From positions 1 through 5,021 of the forward strand of contig VGML01000166.1 of the NCBI GenBank assembly GCA_016866415.1: a stretch of 5,021 nt of DNA. Direction: 5' to 3'. Every line of letters begins with the position of its first letter. Position 1 is the stretch's first letter. The notes under the pieces are model-generated. The model saw only the letters and a list, made by a program, of their open reading frames with translations, was not told where the DNA came from and did no database searches. Source of the stretch: Bacteroidota bacterium (GTDB lineage Bacteria > Bacteroidota > Bacteroidia > Flavobacteriales_D > Crocinitomicaceae). This document shows positions 1 through 5,021 of the stretch, piece after piece. The translations under genes were made by a program, and so were the position numbers.

Positions 1-1727
1 AATTCCATTTGAAGTTTCCGTCGTCGTGCAGTTTCATCCATCGTTTTCTGCATTGAATCCGTGATTTTGTCAGCGTACATCAACACTTTTCCATTCACAT
101 TTCGAGCTGCGCGACCAACGGTTTGCACCAATGAACGTTCATTTCTCAAAAATCCCTCTTTGTCGGCATCCAAAATAGCAACAAGCGAAACTTCAGGCAA
201 GTCCAATCCTTCGCGAAGCAAATTCACGCCTATCAATACATCAAAATCACCTAATCTAAGTTGTCGCAAGATTTCAACGCGTTCAATTGTATCAATTTCA
301 CTGTGAATGTAGCGACATAAAATACCAATTTTATCCAAGTATTTTTGAAGCTCCTCCGCTATTCGTTTCGTCAATGTGGTAATCAGAACGCGCTCTTTCA
401 CTTCAATTCGCTGGTTGATTTCTTCGAGTAAATCATCAATTTGATTTTTTGTTGGACGAACCTCGATAATTGGATCCAATAATCCTGTTGGACGAATGAC
501 TTGTTCCACAACAATTCCTTCCGACTTTTCGATTTCATAATCCGCAGGAGTTGCTGAAACGTAAATGGCCGTATTCAAAAAACCTTCGAACTCCTCAAAT
601 TTTAATGGTCTATTGTCAATTGCCGCTTGCAAACGAAAACCGTAATCCACCAGATTGATTTTTCGAGCACGATCACCACCATACATTCCCCGAACTTGCG
701 GCAAAGTTACGTGACTTTCGTCCACAACCATGATAAAATCTTCCGGGAAATAATCGAGTATGCAAAATGGGCGTTCTCCAGGTTTTCGTCGGTCGAAATA
801 ACGCGAATAATTCTCAATTCCCGAGCAATAACCTAATTCCCGAATCATTTCTAAATCGTAATTCACCCTTTCATCCAATCGTTTCGCTTCCTCCAGTTTT
901 CCTTCTTTTCTGAAATTCTCAACTTGAATTACAAGGTCATCTTGAATTTGCTCGATGGCTTGTCTTGTATTTTCTGGACTCGAAACGAATAAATTGGCAG
1001 GAAAAACATCAATTTCACTGTAGCTTTCAATTTTCTGATTTGTTTCGGGATTAATCGAAGAGATTGTTTCTATTTCATCTCCCCAAAAACTGATTCGTAA
1101 AGCATAATCTGCATAAGCCAAATAGATGTCAACGGTGTCACCAATAACGCGAAACATGCCTCGCTCAAAGGTTTCACTAGCTCGTGAATAGAGATTTTCA
1201 ACCAAACGAAACAGAAATTTATTTCTAGCTACCGTTTGACCGATTTTCAAGGAAATAGTACTGTTTTTAAACTCATTCGGATTTCCGATACCATAAATAC
1301 ACGAAACCGAAGCCACAACAATAACATCTTTTCGACCTGAAAGTAAGGCAGAAGTTGCAGAAAGTCGCAATTTCTCTATTTCATCATTAATTTGAAGGTC
1401 TTTTTCAATGTAAGTTCCTGTAACTGGTAAATATGCTTCCGGCTGATAATAATCATAATAGGAAACGAAATATTCAACTGCGTTATTTGGAAAAAACTGT
1501 TTGAATTCACCGTAAAGCTGAGCTGCAAGTGTCTTGTTATGCGATAAAATTAAAGTTGGACGATTCAGATTTACAATGACATTGGCTACCGTAAACGTTT
1601 TTCCACTTCCTGTTACCCCGAGTAAAGTCTGAGCCGGAATATCTGCTAAAATTCCTGCGGTTAATTGTCGAATCGCTTCGGGCTGATCACCGGTTGGTTT
1701 GAAATCTGAGATGAGCTGAAAATCCAT
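1..1727 (-). CDS. uvrB: UvrABC excinuclease subunit B (UvrB), 3' end cut by window
   Basis: UvrB is the DNA-loading, damage-verifying helicase-like subunit of nucleotide excision repair. It receives damaged DNA from UvrA and recruits UvrC for incision. The 575 visible codons read without interruption from ATG at 1725-1727. Visible motifs are the Q-motif region DFKPTGDQP (residues 9-16 area), Walker A GVTGSGKT (37-44), the aromatic damage-probing beta-hairpin YYDYYQPEAYLP (90-101), the Walker B-type DESH (336-339), the motif V region VNLLREGLDLP, and motif VI QTVGRAARN (535-543) with arginines 539 and 542. The family is usually about 660-675 residues, so roughly the last 90, including the UvrC-binding UVR domain, lie beyond the left edge. 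The start matches the family N-terminus. No Shine-Dalgarno is seen, as is normal in Bacteroidota. The upstream terminator at 2103-2130 means uvrB needs its own promoter between 1728 and 2102. Confidence 0.97.
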   Translation of the reverse strand, partial: MDFQLISDFKPTGDQPEAIRQLTAGILADIPAQTLLGVTGSGKTFTVANVIVNLNRPTLILSHNKTLAAQLYGEFKQFFPNNAVEYFVSYYDYYQPEAYLPVTGTYIEKDLQINDEIEKLRLSATSALLSGRKDVIVVASVSCIYGIGNPNEFKNSTISLKIGQTVARNKFLFRLVENLYSRASETFERGMFRVIGDTVDIYLAYADYALRISFWGDEIETISSINPETNQKIESYSEIDVFPANLFVSSPENTRQAIEQIQDDLVIQVENFRKEGKLEEAKRLDERVNYDLEMIRELGYCSGIENYSRYFDRRKPGERPFCILDYFPEDFIMVVDESHVTLPQVRGMYGGDRARKINLVDYGFRLQAAIDNRPLKFEEFEGFLNTAIYVSATPADYEIEKSEGIVVEQVIRPTGLLDPIIEVRPTKNQIDDLLEEINQRIEVKERVLITTLTKRIAEELQKYLDKIGILCRYIHSEIDTIERVEILRQLRLGDFDVLIGVNLLREGLDLPEVSLVAILDADKEGFLRNERSLVQTVGRAARNVNGKVLMYADKITDSMQKTMDETARRRKLQME

Positions 1728-1731
1728 TCTG

Positions 1732-1745
1732 CCGTAAAAATACGG
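1732..1745 (-). promoter_or_regulatory. Short hairpin in the uvrB leader
   Basis: A perfect inverted repeat with 5-bp arms (CCGTA and TACGG) and a 4-nt A/T loop lies 4 to 18 nt before the uvrB ATG. In the mRNA it would be a small GC-closed stem exactly where the ribosome binds. This is seen in the sequence. Any effect on uvrB translation, or binding of a repressor, is inference. The stem is short and could be chance. Confidence 0.3.
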
Positions 1746-1807
1746 ATGTTCAATGAAAATTGGTTATCGACTTAGAAAATGAATGTTAATTGACACTTAT
1801 TTTGAAC

Positions 1808-2038
1808 TTATTCGAGCTTCAGAAGTGAAATCAAATTTTTAGCATTGTCTTTTTGAAATAACCGTTTGAAAAATCCCTTGTTTTCGTGCTCGACCATCGT
1901 AATGAGTTGGATGTTATTTTCCCTTATAATTTCATACAAGGTCTCGTTTATTTCATTGGATAGCAGAAATTCGAAATTGACGTGTCGGAGGAATCGTTGG
2001 CTTAGAGTATATTTTGAATGACGAATTGTTTTGAACAA
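1808..2038 (-). pseudogene. 5'-truncated remnant of a universal stress protein (UspA family)
   Basis: An open frame of 76 codons whose last ~55 residues look like the C-terminal end of the two-domain universal stress proteins common in Bacteroidota: a segment ending in ENNIQLITMVEHE, then FFKRLFQKDNAKN, then a short hydrophobic strand before the stop. In that family this part carries the end of the nucleotide-binding alpha/beta fold. The usual length is about 270-290 residues, so most of the protein is missing. The frame has no ATG start: the only possible start is a TTG at 2036-2038, and an in-frame TGA sits just upstream at 2042-2044. The other two frames upstream do not obviously restore the missing half. 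It is most likely a decaying fragment. A short expressed protein is possible but less likely. The family assignment is from recalled pattern, not a search. Confidence 0.45.
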
Positions 2039-2102
2039 AGGTCACAATACATTCCTTGTTTTTTACTTTCACAATTTCTAGCTTTATTAATAAGTTCTTT
2101 TG

Positions 2103-2130
2103 AAAAAAAAAGCTGCCTTTTCAGACAGCT
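2103..2130 (-). terminator. Rho-independent terminator of the 49-codon gene
   Basis: The stem arms are AGCTGTCT and AGGCAGCT (8 bp with one G·U pair on the minus strand), closing a GAAA tetraloop. On the minus strand a run of nine T follows, beginning with the last base of the stem. It starts 5 nt after the TAA of the small minus-strand gene, so it most likely ends that transcript. On the plus strand the same stem is followed by only a short T run and a mixed T/A stretch, so it could act weakly in that direction too. It separates the small gene from the stress-protein remnant and uvrB. Confidence 0.85.
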
Positions 2131-2135
2131 TTTAA

Positions 2136-2285
2136 TTAATTTTTACAGAGGATAATCCGTTGTTTCTTTCCTTTTTTCACTTCTATGGACTTGCTGTACA
2201 TTAAGAGAAAAGAAATTGCCTCATTCGTAGGCTTATCAAGATTTTCATTCTGATTTAAAGAAAGAGTAGGGTATTTTTGCATCAT
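2136..2285 (-). CDS. Small hypothetical protein, 49 residues
   Basis: The frame runs from ATG at 2283-2285 (a second ATG follows at once) to TAA at 2136-2138, with another in-frame-independent TAA close behind. The protein begins MMQKYPTLSLNQ. Its middle, PTNEAISFLLMYSKSIEV, looks like an amphipathic helix, followed by a very basic KKGKKQR stretch and a short hydrophobic C-terminal strand. There is no signal peptide or membrane segment. An in-frame TAA upstream of the first ATG rules out a longer protein. Support for a real gene is the terminator placed 5 nt after the stop and the protein-like composition. From memory, Bacteroidota genomes hold many small unnamed proteins of similar layout (helix containing a 'FSKS/YSKS' core, then a basic stretch), but I could not confirm membership. 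The function is unknown. It is transcribed divergently from fbaA. Confidence 0.6.
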   Translation of the reverse strand: MMQKYPTLSLNQNENLDKPTNEAISFLLMYSKSIEVKKGKKQRIILCKN

Positions 2286-2363
2286 AGGCGTAAAATGATT
2301 TTTTAGTTAAAACGGATAACGTTCATCTTTATTTTAGAAAGTAAGAAGTTTTTTTATTCAATT

Positions 2364-2378
2364 TGAAATTAAATTTCA
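2364..2378. promoter_or_regulatory. 15-bp palindrome, possible operator between divergent genes
   Basis: TGAAATT-A-AATTTCA is a perfect palindrome with 7-bp arms. It lies about 43 nt before the fbaA start and about 80 nt before the start of the small minus-strand gene. The position fits a dimeric regulator site controlling either or both promoters. AT-rich spacers produce such palindromes by chance fairly often, so this is only a candidate. Confidence 0.25.
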
Positions 2379-2392
2379 TCGAACATTATTCT

Positions 2393-2400
2393 TAAATTTA
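2393..2400 (+). promoter_or_regulatory. Possible -7 box of the fbaA promoter
   Basis: TAAATTTA matches the Bacteroidota -7 consensus TAnnTTTG at all but the last base. It lies 20 nt before the fbaA ATG, which would give a short leader. The nearest upstream TTG (2363-2365) is about 27 nt away, further than the usual spacing to a -33 element, so the match is weak. Confidence 0.2.
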
Positions 2401-2420
2401 CACCCTTAAATTAACTGTAT

Positions 2421-3488
2421 ATGAGTCATTCGATTAAGCCAGGAGTAGCCACAGGAGATGAAGTACAAGCGATTTTCAAATTGGCAAAAGAAAAAGGTTT
2501 CGCCTTGCCTGCGGTAAACGTTACAAGCACAAGTACGGTAAACGGCGTTATGGAAACTGCAGCTAGATTGAAAGCACCTGTCATCATTCAGTTTTCCAAT
2601 GGAGGGGCAAATTATTTTGCAGGCAAAGGCTTGTCTAATCAGAATGAAAAAGCAGCTATTTTAGGAGGGATTTCAGGAGCAAGACACGCTCATACTTTAG
2701 CTGAGGCTTATGGAGCAACAGTTATTCTTCATACAGATCATTGTGCCAAGAAATTATTGCCTTGGATTGACGGGTTGTTGGATGCAGGAGAGCAATTTCA
2801 CAAGGAAACTGGAAAGCCGCTTTATAGTTCCCACATGATTGATTTATCTGAGGAACCAATTGCTGAGAACATTGAAATTTGTAAGCAATATCTGGCTCGA
2901 ATGAGTAAAATCGGAATGACATTGGAAATCGAACTTGGAATTACTGGTGGAGAAGAAGATGGCGTAGATAATTCGGATGTTGACAGTTCAAAATTATATA
3001 CCCAACCTCAAGAAGTAGCTTATGCATATGAGGAATTGATGAAAATATCACCTCGTTTTACAATTGCGGCTGCGTTTGGGAATGTTCATGGCGTTTACAA
3101 ACCAGGAAATGTCAAACTAACCCCGGTAATCTTGAAAAACTCGCAGGATTTCGTTCAGAAAAAATTTAATACGGGACATAATCCTGTTGATTTTGTTTTT
3201 CACGGAGGGTCAGGTTCTACGTTGGAAGAAATTAGAGAAGCAATCGGTTATGGTGTTATTAAGATGAATATTGATACCGATCTTCAATTTGCTTTCACCG
3301 AAGGAGTGCGTGATTATGTCTCTTCTTGGATTGATTATTTGAAAACACAAATTGGAAATCCAGAAGGAGACGACGTTCCAAATAAGAAATTTTATGATCC
3401 ACGTAAATGGTTGCGCGAAGGAGAGTTGACATTCAACAAACGGCTTGAGCAATCTTTTGTAGATTTAAATAATGTAAACACCCTATAA
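2421..3488 (+). CDS. fbaA: Class II fructose-bisphosphate aldolase
   Basis: A zinc-dependent cytosolic enzyme that reversibly splits fructose 1,6-bisphosphate into glyceraldehyde 3-phosphate and dihydroxyacetone phosphate, in glycolysis and gluconeogenesis. At 355 residues it is full length for the class IIA (E. coli FbaA-like, about 359) form. Visible elements are HTDHC at 104-108 with catalytic Asp106 and zinc ligand His107, the LEIELG strand with Glu171 as a metal-site glutamate, the mobile-loop GGEEDG with Glu178 and Glu179, zinc ligands His223 (NVHG) and His261 (FHGGSGS), and the phosphate/substrate loop NIDTD at 283-287. All expected active-site residues are present. The start gives the family N-terminus (KPGV..GDEV), and the leader is AT-rich with no Shine-Dalgarno. 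accD follows after 8 nt, so the two are very probably one operon. Confidence 0.97.
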   Translation: MSHSIKPGVATGDEVQAIFKLAKEKGFALPAVNVTSTSTVNGVMETAARLKAPVIIQFSNGGANYFAGKGLSNQNEKAAILGGISGARHAHTLAEAYGATVILHTDHCAKKLLPWIDGLLDAGEQFHKETGKPLYSSHMIDLSEEPIAENIEICKQYLARMSKIGMTLEIELGITGGEEDGVDNSDVDSSKLYTQPQEVAYAYEELMKISPRFTIAAAFGNVHGVYKPGNVKLTPVILKNSQDFVQKKFNTGHNPVDFVFHGGSGSTLEEIREAIGYGVIKMNIDTDLQFAFTEGVRDYVSSWIDYLKTQIGNPEGDDVPNKKFYDPRKWLREGELTFNKRLEQSFVDLNNVNTL

Positions 3489-3496
3489 AACATTTT

Positions 3497-4345
3497 ATGA
3501 GTAATTGGTTCAAAAGAAATAAAGAGGGAATTACCACCTCGACAAGCGAAAAGAAGGAAACACCTGAAGGACTTTGGGTTCGTTGTTCGAATTGTAAAAC
3601 CTTGTATACCTCAGACGATTTAGCGAAACATAGTTTTGTTTGTGAGCGTTGCTCGCACCATGAGCGTATTGGATCTGAAGAGTATTTTAATCTTATTTTC
3701 GATGATTCCAAATACGAGGAAATTGCTCAGGATTTGACATCTGGGGATCCTTTGAATTTTGAAGACACGAAGAGGTATAAAGATCGAATTAAGTCGACAC
3801 AGAAAGCAACAGGTTTGAAAGACGCCATCCGAACTGGTAAAGGAAAATTGGATGGACAGGATTTTGTAATTGCTTCAATGGATTTTGGTTTCATTGGTGG
3901 TTCAATGGGATCTGTAATGGGAGAGAAGATAGCTCGAGGTATAGATGAGGCGATAAAAATTAAAGCTCCTTTCATGATTATTTCAAAGTCTGGAGGTGCT
4001 CGAATGATGGAAGCAGGTTATTCTTTGATGCAAATGGCAAAAGTTTCTGGAAAATTAAGTCAATTATCAGAAGCTGGACTGCCATATATTTCTTACTTAA
4101 CTGATCCCACAACAGGAGGTGTAACTGCATCTTTTGCGATGTTGGGTGATATCAATATTGCTGAGCCGGGAGCTTTAATCGGTTTTGCTGGACCGAGAGT
4201 CGTAAAGGAAACAATTGGTCGAGATTTGCCAGATGGCTTTCAAACTTCTGAATTTTTGTTGGAACATGGATTTTTAGATTACATCATTAATCGAACGGAG
4301 ATCAGAGAAAAGCTTTCGCTTTCGTTGAAAATGTTTTTGAAGTAA
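3497..4345 (+). CDS. accD: Acetyl-CoA carboxylase carboxyltransferase subunit beta
   Basis: The beta half of the carboxyltransferase that, with AccA, moves the carboxyl group from carboxybiotin on AccB to acetyl-CoA to make malonyl-CoA, the committed step of fatty acid synthesis. The 282 residues are a normal family length. The N-terminal zinc ribbon has C30-x2-C33-x15-C49-x2-C52, typical of AccD. The crotonase-like carboxyltransferase fold follows, with GGSMGSVMGEK (134-144), the oxyanion-hole motif SKSGGARMMEA (163-173), DPTTGGVTASFAMLGD (203-218), EPGALIGFAGPRV (223-235) and the C-terminal LPDGFQTSEFLLEHG (244-258). It starts 8 nt after the fbaA stop with no spacer large enough for a separate promoter, so it relies on the fbaA transcript. 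No clear hairpin terminator is seen after its stop. Confidence 0.97.
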   Translation: MSNWFKRNKEGITTSTSEKKETPEGLWVRCSNCKTLYTSDDLAKHSFVCERCSHHERIGSEEYFNLIFDDSKYEEIAQDLTSGDPLNFEDTKRYKDRIKSTQKATGLKDAIRTGKGKLDGQDFVIASMDFGFIGGSMGSVMGEKIARGIDEAIKIKAPFMIISKSGGARMMEAGYSLMQMAKVSGKLSQLSEAGLPYISYLTDPTTGGVTASFAMLGDINIAEPGALIGFAGPRVVKETIGRDLPDGFQTSEFLLEHGFLDYIINRTEIREKLSLSLKMFLK

Positions 4346-4459
4346 ATCGTAGTTTAGATTCAATTCCTTTTCAATCGAACTGGTATTCATGTCATTAAGG
4401 ACAAATCATATTGGTTTTTATTTAGCAAATTAATTTATTTTTAAGTAATCATTTCTTAC

Positions 4460-4488
4460 TTTTATATGTCAAATTTTGATATATGAAA
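4460..4488 (+). promoter_or_regulatory. Long palindrome/hairpin over the start codon of the RtcR-like gene
   Basis: Around the centre base 4474, bases 4464-4484 form a palindrome of 10-bp arms with one mismatch (4468/4480). As RNA the arms extend to 14 consecutive pairs (4460-4473 with 4475-4488), counting two G·U pairs, although a real hairpin must open the innermost pairs to form a loop. The 3' arm contains the ATG at 4483-4485. As DNA it could be an operator for autoregulation. As RNA it could hide the start codon. It is AT-rich, so the stem is only moderately stable. The symmetry is seen directly; the role is inferred. Confidence 0.45.
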
Positions 4489-5021
4489 ACATTAATTTCT
4501 TGGATTGCTCACAAAAACGATTTTGAAAATGGTAAAGTTTTAGAATCGGGACCAACGGCTAATTTTCACCGCTACTTTTTCAAGTCTGATCGCCACATTA
4601 TTCTGTCAGCTTCTTTAGGTGAAGATACGCGTTCTGAGTTATTGGTAAATTACCTGAGACGGACGTATCCGGATCGCATTTTTGAATTACGTTACATGGG
4701 AATTCAGGATCCAATTGATCACCGTGAAATTCAAGGGAAAGTAAATCCGTTTTTAATCGAATTAAAGGAAGACGCAATTGATGTTTTCATTTCTCCAGGT
4801 AGTCCAGCTATGCAGGTGGTTTGGTATTTAAGTCACTTGTCCTTGAATTTGAATACGACGCTTTATCAAATGCGAGAGGCGCGCCATACGAAGTCTAAGG
4901 ATAAACCGGAACTTGTAAAAATTAACTTTGAGAAATCTTCCTTGCCTGTTACGGCTATGTATCACCAAGAGGAAATCAAGAAAAACACGGGTGATGAATA
5001 TTTTATTACGCCAACCATAAA
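4483..5021 (+). CDS. RtcR-like regulator, N-terminal CARF-type sensor domain (partial, 3' end cut by window)
   Basis: 179 codons are visible from ATG at 4483-4485, open to the right edge. The N-terminus MKTLISWIAHKNDF is followed by a Rossmann-like pattern: strand HIILSAS (38-44), a helix over SELLVNYLRR, strand RIFELRYMGI (65-74), then strand IDVFISPGSPAMQVVWYL (99-116), where the small-residue loop SPGSPAMQ precedes a helix. This arrangement matches the N-terminal domain of E. coli RtcR, which has a comparable strand, TTGTHVAQ loop and helix at the same place, followed by a basic segment and an acidic/hydrophobic strand (here LVKINFEKSSLP). In RtcR this CARF-related domain holds back a central sigma-54 AAA+ ATPase and a C-terminal helix-turn-helix, and activates the RNA-repair genes rtcBA. 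Those two domains would lie beyond the right edge. The assignment is from alignment by eye; the ligand and targets are unknown. No Shine-Dalgarno is seen. Confidence 0.65.
   Translation, partial: MKTLISWIAHKNDFENGKVLESGPTANFHRYFFKSDRHIILSASLGEDTRSELLVNYLRRTYPDRIFELRYMGIQDPIDHREIQGKVNPFLIELKEDAIDVFISPGSPAMQVVWYLSHLSLNLNTTLYQMREARHTKSKDKPELVKINFEKSSLPVTAMYHQEEIKKNTGDEYFITPTI

Noticed and set aside
61..836. Plus-strand open frames inside the uvrB region
   Set aside because: They are antisense to continuous, motif-rich uvrB coding sequence and look like low-complexity reverse translations.
2042..2102. A minus-strand frame ending in MYCDLCSKQFVIQNIL with a CxxC pair, just upstream of the stress-protein remnant
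   Set aside because: The ATG-started piece is only 16 codons, and the frame runs back into the terminator hairpin. One CxxC pair does not make a zinc finger, and it does not continue the stress-protein fold.
2722..2922. Minus-strand open frames inside fbaA (also 3210-3452) and accD (3727-3975)
   Set aside because: Shadows of strongly conserved plus-strand genes; no start context or family resemblance.
3433..3711. A 92-codon minus-strand open frame across the fbaA-accD junction
   Set aside because: It lies antisense to two certain genes with intact motifs, has no recognisable domain, and its composition is what the reverse of these genes would give.
4346..4459. A possible terminator after accD in the GATTCAATT...TTCAATCG stretch
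   Set aside because: The similarity is mainly a short direct repeat (TTCAAT/TCAAT), not an inverted one, and no stem followed by a T run can be drawn. No sigma-54 promoter (TGGCAC-N5-TTGC type) was found here either.
1..5021. CRISPR array, tRNA, rRNA, insertion sequence or prophage elements
   Set aside because: No regularly spaced repeats, tRNA-like cloverleaf, transposase or terminal inverted repeats were seen on either strand.

Overview
The window looks like chromosomal DNA of an AT-rich Bacteroidota bacterium, probably a flavobacterium-like lineage. The reasons are the base composition, the absence of Shine-Dalgarno sequences before every convincing start codon, and the general look of the proteins. 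The species cannot be named from this sequence.

Layout from left to right. (1) Positions 1-1727, minus strand: most of uvrB, the damage-verifying helicase of nucleotide excision repair. Its C-terminus is cut off by the left edge. (2) Positions 1728-2102: the uvrB leader with a small hairpin, then a 5'-truncated remnant of a universal stress protein on the minus strand (1808-2038). (3) Positions 2103-2285: a 49-codon minus-strand gene of unknown function, followed directly by a strong rho-independent terminator. (4) Positions 2286-2420: a divergent AT-rich promoter region with a 15-bp palindrome. (5) Positions 2421-4345, plus strand: fbaA (class II fructose-bisphosphate aldolase) and accD (acetyl-CoA carboxylase carboxyltransferase beta subunit), 8 nt apart and surely co-transcribed. 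(6) Positions 4346-4482: an intergenic region ending in a long palindrome that overlaps the next start codon. (7) From 4483 to the right edge, plus strand: the N-terminal 179 codons of a regulator. Its fold and motifs match the CARF-like ligand-sensing domain of RtcR-type sigma-54 activators.

uvrB, fbaA and accD are ordinary core genes: DNA repair, glycolysis/gluconeogenesis and the first step of fatty acid synthesis. The fbaA-accD pair puts a central carbon enzyme and the committed step of lipid synthesis on one transcript. The parts worth a second look are the partial RtcR-like regulator with a hairpin over its start codon, the small terminator-linked gene, and the decayed stress protein. 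I see no complete new multi-gene system here. The best lead is the right-hand regulator, whose effector domain and target genes lie outside the window.
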